From assembly GCA_032251435.1 (NCBI GenBank), contig JAVVEH010000014.1, positions 1 to 64,000 of the forward strand: a stretch of DNA of 64,000 nucleotides, in the 5' to 3' direction. The notes below the pieces were generated by a model that saw only the letters and a program-made list of their open reading frames with translations, was not told the origin of the DNA and did no database searches. Shown one piece after another: positions 20,043 to 26,677 of the stretch. Numbering within the stretch: the stretch's first letter is position 1; each line of letters opens with the position of its first letter. The translations under genes were made by a program, and so were the position numbers. Source of the DNA: JAVVEH01 sp032251435. Lineage in GTDB: Bacteria > Verrucomicrobiota > Lentisphaeria > Oligosphaerales > MVZH01.

Positions 20043-20582
20043 TCAGAACCTCCAGTTGACAAAAATCATCGCCGGCGCGAGTTCCTCGGGCAGCTCCGTG
20101 AACCAATGCGTGTTCCGGCGGATGATGTTGACCAGCCCGATCTGAACCCCGGCATCGCCGGTTTCCGCATAGTTGACGAAACCAAGCTGTAGACCGGTCA
20201 GGGTGCCCGCGTAGTTGACCACGCCCATCTGCAGCCCCTTCATGCCGCCACCGGCATAGTTTACAAATCCGTCCTGCCAGCCGAGAAAATCACCCTTGGT
20301 GTAGTTGATCGGCGCCCATTGAATACCCTTGTAGTTGTCGGCATAGTTGAGCACCAGAGCCAGGCTAAACCCCGCACTGTTGCCGGTGGTTCCATTGGCA
20401 ATGCCCAGAGCCAGCGACGTCTGCTGGTTTTCGCCCCAGACACTGAGGGTCAGACCCTCGATCGTCTCGCTGCGGTCATAGACGGCAATGTCCGGTGTGA
20501 GGCTGAGGTTGAATGGTCTGGTGCCGGCCATGACGCTGGTCGTGACCAGGAGGGCGGCTAGAGTTGTGAGTCGTGTCTTCAT
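20043..20582 (-). CDS. LA_2272-type surface repeat protein
   Basis: A 179-residue exported protein: a signal peptide (cut after VMAG), then a beta-rich domain, then four or five tandem copies of a roughly 18-residue repeat of the form G-x-Q-x-G-F/V-V-N-Y, for example GLQMGVVNYAG and GLQLGFVNYAE. This is the pattern of the LA_2272 surface repeat family. It probably sits at the outer membrane. The start at 20582 has ggagaa 6 nt upstream; the frame is open back to 20930 without relevant similarity. It is the first gene of an operon with the AsmA-like and radical SAM genes and is driven by the promoter at 20679-20720. Confidence 0.75.
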   Translation of the reverse strand: MKTRLTTLAALLVTTSVMAGTRPFNLSLTPDIAVYDRSETIEGLTLSVWGENQQTSLALGIANGTTGNSAGFSLALVLNYADNYKGIQWAPINYTKGDFLGWQDGFVNYAGGGMKGLQMGVVNYAGTLTGLQLGFVNYAETGDAGVQIGLVNIIRRNTHWFTELPEELAPAMIFVNWRF

Positions 20583-20678
20583 TGTTTGCTTCTCCATCTT
20601 GTTTTGCTTTTGTTTTTCAGGCGGTCGCGGAATTCCGAGGAGAAAACGTCCGAACCAATCAGGATTGTCACTACAAAC

Positions 20679-20720
20679 ACTATAGATTCCCCGGGGATGG
20701 ATCGCGATGGGGTAAATCCT
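20679..20720 (-). promoter_or_regulatory. Promoter with ACCCCAT box, surface-repeat operon
   Basis: On the minus strand a TATAGT -10 box (20684-20679) is preceded, after exactly 22 nt, by ACCCCAT (20713-20707). Just upstream, 20721-20757, are two copies of CATTATCCCGTA spaced 23 nt apart, each followed by a G-rich half. The region from the -10 onward (TATAGTGTTTGTAGTGACA) is nearly identical to that of the DUF3309 promoter. There is no good -35 box, which fits activator dependence. Confidence 0.6.
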
Positions 20721-20833
20721 CATTATCCCGTAGGGCAAACTCTCATTATCCCGTAAGGGAAGCATACGAGTTGGTGCGTCTGTTGATGTGATAATAATTG
20801 GAACCCTATGGCAGCCAACTGTTCCGTTTGGGG

Positions 20834-20992
20834 TCAAAGTCGGTGGGTTAAGAGCAGAATGAGCAGAATCAGGACGACGAGTCCAAGCCCGCCGCTGGGA
20901 TAGTATCCCCAGTTCTTGCTGTGGGGCCACGTGGGCAAAGCGCCCACGAGGATGAGGACAAACACAATCAGTAAGATGGTTCCGATAGTCAT
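20834..20992 (-). CDS. DUF3309 small membrane protein
   Basis: A 52-residue peptide with two hydrophobic helices separated by the family signature GALPTWPHSKNWGYYPSGG. DUF3309 proteins are tiny membrane peptides found near stress or envelope genes; their role is unknown. The family start MTIGTILLI corresponds to the ATG at 20992, with an aggggc-like site upstream; the open frame continues to 21046 without similarity. It has its own promoter at 21064-21121. Confidence 0.85.
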   Translation of the reverse strand: MTIGTILLIVFVLILVGALPTWPHSKNWGYYPSGGLGLVVLILLILLLTHRL

Positions 20993-21063
20993 GTTACAGC
21001 CCCTTTTGTTGGTGCTATTTCGTTGCTGCAGCGGCTTGGTTATCAAGTCCTGTCACTAAAAAT

Positions 21064-21121
21064 ACTATAAGGCGGCGAGAGTCAGCGTACTATGGGGTGA
21101 AAACCCGCTTCTCCATGGGGT
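21064..21121 (-). promoter_or_regulatory. Promoter with ACCCCAT box, DUF3309 gene
   Basis: On the minus strand the -10 box TATAGT (21069-21064) follows ACCCCAT (21098-21092) by exactly 22 nt. The heptamer is half of a perfect GGGT-N4-ACCC dyad (21095-21106). A second ACCCCAT lies 23 nt further upstream (21121-21115). No consensus -35 box is present. The transcript would have a leader of about 65 nt. Confidence 0.62.
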
Positions 21122-21353
21122 GTAAAGCTACCGGGGAAGGAGGAGGAGAAGAAAGACCCAAATACCCACTTGTCCCGGCGTCTTGTCCCGGCGTAGCTGA
21201 AACCGAAGCCGGATTATTAACCGAAACTTCAAAAACCAAAGGGTTTTGCAAGTTCCTCATGGGTTTGTTCGTTTAGGACGTCACAAACATAAAGACATCA
21301 GACAGAAAGATGGTGAGAGAAAAATGAGAAGCATGTCCCGAAGTCCCGCAGAG
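21122..21353. other. Intergenic repeat-like stretch
   Basis: Non-coding. It contains two adjacent copies of cttgtcccggcg (21168-21192) followed by tagctgaaaccgaagccgga. A related sequence, cttgtcccggcgaagttttt, occurs at 15421. This looks like a dispersed intergenic repeat. I see no gene here. Confidence 0.4.
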
Positions 21354-22763
21354 TCACTGCAACGCTTCAAAAACCTGATTGCTGTCAACAAGATGCACAT
21401 TAGGCGGCAGGGTGTATTCGCGCGTTCCGACACAGGGCACAAAAATCGCATAGTCGATTTTCATCTTTTCTATTTTTCTCAAAGGCGGAATCTGCTTTGA
21501 GGTTATTCCCCGCATGATCTTTTCAAGATCGGCCGAGGTCGCGGCCCGATTGAGACTTTTACATTCTCCCAGCAGGATGGTACTGCCATCCAGAGACGTG
21601 GTCACAACATCCCATTCAGGTCCCCGCACCATCCAGTGACGCCTTGACGGCCCCCACTGCTGGTCGTTTATTAAAAGATGAGGGATTGCCTGGCGGCATA
21701 GTTCCTCCCATGCTTCCGCCCGAAGCTGGGGCCATATATCAGTCAGCATCTTTAAGCGGTTCGTTTCTGACGCGGACTGTAAAGTCCCGCGATGAGATGC
21801 CACAACTCGAAACCACAGACGCAGGAATGGATCAGCCAACTTATAGAGTGCCTTTTTGCTTCGTTTCTCATCTTCACCATAGGGCACTTCACGCAGAATA
21901 TAGCCCAGTTCCTGTAATTGCTTGAGACTACGCGTCAGCGATGTGGCGGGAAGACCAAGACGCCCGGCAATTTCCGAAGATTTGTGGGCGCCCAGCCCGA
22001 TTGCATCCAGTATGGGTCGCAGGGGAATCGCTGAGGGCATTTCCTGGCGGAGCAGTCGGTCAATTTCATCATGCAGCACGCCAAGAGGGGAAAGCATCAG
22101 GTCATCTACTGCCGCCCGGTGATTTTTTCCGAAGTTCTGGGACAGTTCCCAATAGCGGGGAACTCCCCCCCAACAGGAATAGTAATCCAAAAAGGATGAA
22201 CCATCGCCAGTGGAAAGTATGTGACTGATGTAACCGGGGAGGATGGGGTTTAGCTTAAGCACCTCATCTGCCCGACCATAAAGCGGCGCGCCCGAATTCA
22301 GAATGCTACTCATCATCATCCGCTGGCTTGAGCCTGAAAGAGCAAGTACAATGCCACCTTCCCGCTTTTCACGGTCCACCCATTGCTGTAGCACACTTGA
22401 AATCTCCGGTGCGGCCGAAACCAGATAAGGAAATTCATCAATGATAAGAGGACCCCGCCAGCCGGATTGCCTCGCCTCATGTGACAAGCGCTTGAACAAG
22501 GTATGCCAGTCTGGATAAGCAACTGCCGAAAAACCGGGGAAAACGGTATTCATTTCATTAGCGAAATACTGCCGTTGAATGGTTCCCGCCGATTCGTCCG
22601 CAACCCAGTAGGTTCCATTATGCCGGGCACACCATTCGGTAAGTAATCGGCTCTTGCCAAGCCGCCGGCGTCCCCAGACAACAACGAAAGCGGCATCTTC
22701 GCGGGCCATGACCCGATCCAGGCGCTCCATTTCCTTTTGACGATTAATAAACTTCATGAACAA
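21354..22763 (-). CDS. AAA ATPase with DUF234-type C-terminus
   Basis: A 469-residue single-chain ATPase of the archaeal-ATPase/DUF234 class. Walker A is GRRRLGKS (31-38); a Walker B-like LIIDEFPYL follows near 120. A winged-helix segment around 260-320 (GRLGLPATSLTRSLKQL) and a nuclease-like C-terminal domain (ending VLVDSN-type motifs, with LGECKSL resembling a PD-(D/E)xK core) complete it. Family members often behave as mobile or defence-like accessory genes. The alternative start two codons downstream (22757) is equally likely. It has its own strong promoter. Confidence 0.85.
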   Translation of the reverse strand: MFMKFINRQKEMERLDRVMAREDAAFVVVWGRRRLGKSRLLTEWCARHNGTYWVADESAGTIQRQYFANEMNTVFPGFSAVAYPDWHTLFKRLSHEARQSGWRGPLIIDEFPYLVSAAPEISSVLQQWVDREKREGGIVLALSGSSQRMMMSSILNSGAPLYGRADEVLKLNPILPGYISHILSTGDGSSFLDYYSCWGGVPRYWELSQNFGKNHRAAVDDLMLSPLGVLHDEIDRLLRQEMPSAIPLRPILDAIGLGAHKSSEIAGRLGLPATSLTRSLKQLQELGYILREVPYGEDEKRSKKALYKLADPFLRLWFRVVASHRGTLQSASETNRLKMLTDIWPQLRAEAWEELCRQAIPHLLINDQQWGPSRRHWMVRGPEWDVVTTSLDGSTILLGECKSLNRAATSADLEKIMRGITSKQIPPLRKIEKMKIDYAIFVPCVGTREYTLPPNVHLVDSNQVFEALQ

Positions 22764-22783
22764 TTTCCCTTTATATGCTCCAA

Positions 22784-22811
22784 AGTATAATACTCAAATA
22801 TATAATGTCAA
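22784..22811 (-). promoter_or_regulatory. Sigma-70 type promoter of the ATPase gene
   Basis: On the minus strand TTGACA (22811-22806), a 16-nt spacer, and TATACT (22789-22784). The -10 box is embedded in the 11-nt palindrome AGTATAATACT (22784-22794 on the plus strand), a possible operator for self-repression. Confidence 0.6.
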
Positions 22812-22866
22812 CATAAATAAAATACATACAGGCAATCGGTCAGTGACGGGGTGAAACTGGGGACAG

Positions 22867-23037
22867 TTTCGAGTGGCGTTAAGTTAAGAGCTTAAAACGG
22901 CGATTATACGGTTTTTTCCTGACCGCTAGAAGCGAATTCAGAGTGGCGAGTGGCGGGTAAGAATAAGATTAAGGCGAAATTAAGGCGAAAGATTAAGATC
23001 GGGATTAAGATGGGGATTAAGATGGGGATTAAGAGGA
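22867..23037. repeat. Intergenic repeats: TAAGTTAA element and 12-nt tandem array
   Basis: At 22870-22886 the sequence gagtggcgttaagttaa belongs to a small family recurring at 31219, 32168 and 58464 (reverse). From 22991 a 12-nt unit GATTAAGATSGG is repeated three times plus a partial copy, preceded by two copies of attaaggcgaaa. No coding potential seen. Confidence 0.6.
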
Positions 23038-23139
23038 ATGGGGGGGGGATTTCGGGCAAAGCCCACTGGAGGCCGGTCGGCTCGACCGGAAAGGTCCGCT
23101 GGGAACCAGCGACCGTATAATGAGTCCGAGGGCGACGCG

Positions 23140-23478
23140 TCAACGGTCACGCCAGAAGCGCAGTTCAGTGCGGAGGCGCTCCACCTCGTCGAGAAGTGCG
23201 AACAGGACCTTGGTCGTGGCCAGGTCGCAACCGTGAACGATCCGCAACTGCTCGATCCGTCGGACGGTATGGATTGTCTGTTCAGTGAAAGCCATCATTT
23301 CATGGGGCGGCAGAAGGACAGGCTGAATGAGGTCAGTACGACAATAAACCAGGATGGCGCGTCGGGAAACACCCGCCAGATGCGCTGCGGCCTCCAGGCT
23401 GTAGAGAGCGGTCTGCTTCGGCTGGAACACCTCGACAGCAAGAGATGATGATATGTTCAGGACAAAGCGCTTGCTCAT
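23140..23478 (-). CDS. cbpM: CbpM-like chaperone modulator (MerR-type helix)
   Basis: A 112-residue protein with a short MerR-like helix-turn-helix (YSLEAAAHLAGVSRRAILVY) and a C-terminal helical part rich in Arg and Glu. CbpM proteins bind the J-domain of CbpA and block its DnaK stimulation. Its ATG overlaps the last base of the cbpA stop (tgatg), so the two are translationally coupled, as in the classical cbpA-cbpM pair. Confidence 0.75.
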   Translation of the reverse strand: MSKRFVLNISSSLAVEVFQPKQTALYSLEAAAHLAGVSRRAILVYCRTDLIQPVLLPPHEMMAFTEQTIHTVRRIEQLRIVHGCDLATTKVLFALLDEVERLRTELRFWRDR

Positions 23479-24458
23479 CAGGTCTTCCTCGGGTTGAACG
23501 TCGACGTCTCGGCCAACTGCTCCCACAGAGCTTTCTGTTCCGGTGTAAGTCGCGTCGGGAGCTGGATAGTCACAACGGCATACAGGTCGCCCCGGGTTCC
23601 ATCGCCGGTGGGAAGCCCTTTGCCGCGCAAGCGAAACCGCCGTTCAGCCGCAGTGCCGGCCGGAATTTTCAAGGATACTGTACCGTCAAGAACCGGGATG
23701 CGGACGGTCGTTCCCAGCACCGCTTCCCAGGGGGCCAGCTCGAGATCATGGTACAGGTCGGTGCCACGCACCCGGAAATCGGGATGTTTGGCGAACCTGA
23801 CCCGCAAATACAGGTTTCCGGAATCGGCGCCACCCAATCCGTCTCCGCCTTTGCCAGCGAGACGGATGAGCTGCGCTTCCCGCACACCAGGCGGGATTTT
23901 CACCTGCAAGGTTTGCGCCTTTGACTGCCCGGTGCGAGGGTCGACACGCCGCAGTTGAATCCTACGTGTCGAACCGTGCATGATCTCGTCAAGCGTCACC
24001 AAAATGTCGCCCTCGATGTCCCGGCCACGTTGCGCGAAGACCTCGTTTCCCATGCCCGGACCTTGCCTGCCGGTGCGTCCGGAATCGCCGAAGGGCTGAC
24101 CCCGACTGGCGAAAAACTGCTCGAAAAAATCACTGAAACCGGTGCCCTCAAAATGGAATTCGGCCTGTTGTCCGAAGCCGCCGCCGAATCCACTCTGTTG
24201 CTGCGACGCCTGTCTCCCAGGGCGATCCCAGTTAGCACCGAGTTCATCATACTTGCGGCGCTTGTCCGGGTCGCTGAGAACCTCGTTGGCCTCATTGATG
24301 TCCTTGAACTTCCCGTCGTCTGCGGCTTTATCTTTGCCTTTGGCAACATCGGGGTGATACTTGCGGGCGAGCTTGCGGAACGCCTGCTTAATATCCGCAT
24401 CGGTGGCGGACCGGGGCACCCCGAGAATGGCGTAGTAGTCTTTGAATTTAACAGGCAT
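23478..24458 (-). CDS. cbpA: CbpA/DnaJ-class co-chaperone
   Basis: A protein of about 326 residues with an N-terminal J-domain (DYYAILGV, HPD at 35-37), a Gly/Phe-rich linker with GFGGGFGQQ, and two C-terminal peptide-binding domains. It lacks the CxxCxGxG zinc repeats of true DnaJ, so it is the CbpA type (class B), a DnaK co-chaperone usually induced in stress. I chose the ATG at 24458 because family members begin a few residues before KDYYAILGV; an ATG at 24476 is six codons upstream. The preceding grpE remnant overlaps the start by 11 nt. Confidence 0.9.
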   Translation of the reverse strand: MPVKFKDYYAILGVPRSATDADIKQAFRKLARKYHPDVAKGKDKAADDGKFKDINEANEVLSDPDKRRKYDELGANWDRPGRQASQQQSGFGGGFGQQAEFHFEGTGFSDFFEQFFASRGQPFGDSGRTGRQGPGMGNEVFAQRGRDIEGDILVTLDEIMHGSTRRIQLRRVDPRTGQSKAQTLQVKIPPGVREAQLIRLAGKGGDGLGGADSGNLYLRVRFAKHPDFRVRGTDLYHDLELAPWEAVLGTTVRIPVLDGTVSLKIPAGTAAERRFRLRGKGLPTGDGTRGDLYAVVTIQLPTRLTPEQKALWEQLAETSTFNPRKT

Positions 24459-24681
24459 CACCGGATCCCGAGACATGTGTCAGATTATTCACAATGACCT
24501 TCGCCGGACGAAAGATTTCGTTGCCCCGGCAGTAGCCACGCTGGGTAACTTCAAGTACGAGTTGATCAGGCTGCATGGCATCTTGTCGCACTGAAACGGC
24601 CTCCTGCCGGCGAGGATCGAAGGGCCGACCCACGTCCTCGGTTGCCTCGATGCCGTGGCGTCGGGTTGTTCCTGGCCGTCA
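24448..24681 (-). pseudogene. GrpE C-terminal remnant
   Basis: One minus-strand frame reads RRHGIEATEDVGRPFDPRRQ, then AVSVRQ, then LVLEVTQRGYCRGNEIFRPA and KVIVNN, which aligns well with the C-terminal beta domain of GrpE (RHGIE, G-x-PFDP-x-x-HEAV, GY-x-x-x-x-x-x-RPA-V-V). A stop codon just upstream (about 24682) and no further GrpE-like sequence show that the dimerisation helices and N-terminus are missing. The frame runs on 14 codons past the usual end, into cbpA. It is likely a decayed nucleotide-exchange-factor gene in a former grpE-cbpA-cbpM cluster. Confidence 0.65.
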
Positions 24682-24778
24682 AGGGTCACGATGGTCGACC
24701 GAGGGGGTTCCTTTCGGCCCGGGTGACGGTGATGTAGTAGAAGGTTTCGCGGTGGCGTGACAATAAGGCGTACTTTTA

Positions 24779-25027
24779 CTACTTGTCCGGTTCGGATGGC
24801 GGTTCGCCCTTCGGTTTGCTCCATTTCCCCGCCAAACTCCAAGCCAGAAGAATCCCGGTAGCGATTCCGGCAAGCAAGGTGATCGCCAGCAGCGCGGACT
24901 GAGGCATGGACAAGGTGAAGAAGAGGAATTTCGTTTCCACGGGAGTGCCGTTCTGGAAGATCCAGATCACGGCCACAACCGCCATGCCCACTGCGGCTCC
25001 GAGCCGTATTTTTGTACTTGTATTCAT
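24779..25027 (-). CDS. LapA-like small membrane protein
   Basis: An 82-residue protein with two membrane helices (about 8-24 and 42-64) and a charged C-terminal tail, with the LapA-domain phrase VIWIFQNGTPVETKFLFF. LapA/YciS proteins of enterobacteria help regulate LPS synthesis with LapB; in other bacteria the role is unknown. The ATG has ggaggtaaacc immediately upstream. It is preceded by the promoter at 25158-25200 with a leader of roughly 125 nt. Confidence 0.75.
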   Translation of the reverse strand: MNTSTKIRLGAAVGMAVVAVIWIFQNGTPVETKFLFFTLSMPQSALLAITLLAGIATGILLAWSLAGKWSKPKGEPPSEPDK

Positions 25028-25157
25028 GGTTTACCTCCTGGTGAATCGTTTTGATTTATGGTTGCACCTGGTTCTGATTATATGGCGGCAGGTGAGTGCG
25101 GCCACTGACCAGCCGGCTGCGGATTCATCCGGCCAGACCCGCCATCTGTACGCTGGA

Positions 25158-25200
25158 ATCTAGCACAAATCCGAGGCGTTGGCCATGGGGTGAATGCCCC
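25158..25200 (-). promoter_or_regulatory. Promoter with ACCCCAT box, LapA-like gene
   Basis: On the minus strand ACCCCAT (25192-25186) lies 22 nt before a -10-like TAGATT (25163-25158). The heptamer belongs to the dyad GGGTGAATGCCC (25189-25200). The spacing is identical to the other three boxes, which is the main support, because the -10 itself matches the consensus less well. Confidence 0.5.
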
Positions 25201-25207
25201 AGAGTTT

Positions 25208-26677
25208 CTAAGTCCCTCTTGTAGACGACAGTTCCTGCAAGAGATCAGCCAGGTTGAGACTGACGATGGCGCAAGCCCTGTCACTGACGGCAAAAGGCAG
25301 GATGACTTTGTTCTTGTGAAGGAGAGACCCGCAACTGTAAACGACATTGGGGACATACCCCTCCCGGTCATTGCCTTCGGGAGAGAGCAGGGGTTGCCGC
25401 AGACGCCCGATGACTTGTGTGGGATCGTCCAGGTCAAGCAGAGCGGCGCCAATGCAGTATTTCCGCATCGGTCCGACCCCGTGAGTGATGACCAGCCAGC
25501 CGGCGTCGGTCTCGATCGGGGAACCGCAGTTGCCGATTTTTACCGATTCCCACATTGCCGACGGCCGTAAAATGACCTGGGGATCGCTCCAATGGTGGGG
25601 ACTGGGGGAGAACATGATGAGAATATTTTCGTCATCCTGACGCGACAGCATGACGTAACGGCCCCCCACGCGCCTGGGGAAAAGCGCCATGCCTTTGTTC
25701 TGCACGGCGCTGCCATTGAGCGTCCGGATGCGAAAATGCAGGAAGTCGGTCGTTTCAATGAGCTGAGGAAGGATATCCCGCCCATTGTATGCCGTGTAAG
25801 TGGCGTAATACATGACTGAGAGATCATCGTTTACGAAGCGGACAAACCGGGCGTCCTCAATCCCGTTGCTCTCATTGGAAGAAACGGGGAAAATGATCCG
25901 TTCACTGAGCGTCAGTGTTTTTGAAAAAAGCAGTTCGTAGTTGGAATCAGCCAACCACTGGATGTGGGCAAGCGTGCGCTGCAGGTGGCGCGTGACCGGT
26001 TGAGTTTCATGACGAACGGTTTCCATTTGCCGTTGCAGGTCACGGCAGGTGAAACTGTCTGTCAGTGGTTCCATAACCGCATTGACGTATTTGTCGTCAA
26101 ATCCCATCTCGTGGAGCTTGGTGACAAATGACTGCTTATCATAACTGGGATTAGGGACAACTTCCGGTAGAGTCACAAAGCGGGAAGCCGGTTCAAGAGT
26201 GATGTGCCCATCCGGGGCGATGTTGCCGCCACGGAATTCTATTGACGAGATATGCCCTTCGCCGGTGGCGCGCAGACTCAAAACAAAACGGAGACCTCCG
26301 TCCGGAACACCATTCTGGTCCGGATGCGGGACAATGGACGGGTTAAAGATGGCGGCGGCTTCCAAAGCATATTCGGCGGAAAACAGAGCGCCGATCAGCA
26401 ACTGCCGTTCATGTGAAAGTGGACGCTTCCCGGTCACATACTGACGGATCTTCTCGTAGCGGGCATGGAGCACGGATTCGATATCGAAGTGCCGTCCATC
26501 AAATTCCCGGCGCACAGCGGCCAAATGGCGGCTGACTTCTTTGTCAGTCAGGGCCAGTGCCCGGCCGATCACCCGGTTTATCAAGGCTCGATTGCCGGGA
26601 GTAAACGGGCGGAGGATGACCCGTGAACTATCGGGTAGAAGCGTCACCTCATGACGCAGATAGGGAACAGCGCTCAT
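25208..26677 (-). CDS. GH130-family glycoside phosphorylase/hydrolase
   Basis: A 489-residue protein. The C-terminal two thirds form a five-bladed propeller with the GH130 signature NGIEDARF (D275 is the expected catalytic acid) and later VNDDLSVMYYATYTAYNG. GH130 enzymes phosphorolyse or hydrolyse beta-mannosides. The first 240 residues are an extra domain. It overlaps the glycosyltransferase gene by 4 nt (atga), so the two are translationally coupled and probably build and trim the same mannose-containing saccharide. The precise substrate cannot be read from the sequence. Confidence 0.85.
   Translation of the reverse strand: MSAVPYLRHEVTLLPDSSRVILRPFTPGNRALINRVIGRALALTDKEVSRHLAAVRREFDGRHFDIESVLHARYEKIRQYVTGKRPLSHERQLLIGALFSAEYALEAAAIFNPSIVPHPDQNGVPDGGLRFVLSLRATGEGHISSIEFRGGNIAPDGHITLEPASRFVTLPEVVPNPSYDKQSFVTKLHEMGFDDKYVNAVMEPLTDSFTCRDLQRQMETVRHETQPVTRHLQRTLAHIQWLADSNYELLFSKTLTLSERIIFPVSSNESNGIEDARFVRFVNDDLSVMYYATYTAYNGRDILPQLIETTDFLHFRIRTLNGSAVQNKGMALFPRRVGGRYVMLSRQDDENILIMFSPSPHHWSDPQVILRPSAMWESVKIGNCGSPIETDAGWLVITHGVGPMRKYCIGAALLDLDDPTQVIGRLRQPLLSPEGNDREGYVPNVVYSCGSLLHKNKVILPFAVSDRACAIVSLNLADLLQELSSTRGT

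Noticed and set aside
22841..22860. ggggtgaaactggg, resembling the ACCCCAT dyad, upstream of the ATPase gene.
   Set aside because: The heptamer is ACGGGGT, not ATGGGGT, there is no -10 box at the 22-nt position, and the gene already has a strong TTGACA/TATACT promoter. It seems part of the adjacent repeat.
22960..23040. Short tandem units considered as a CRISPR array.
   Set aside because: Units are contiguous with no unique spacers and no cas genes are nearby.
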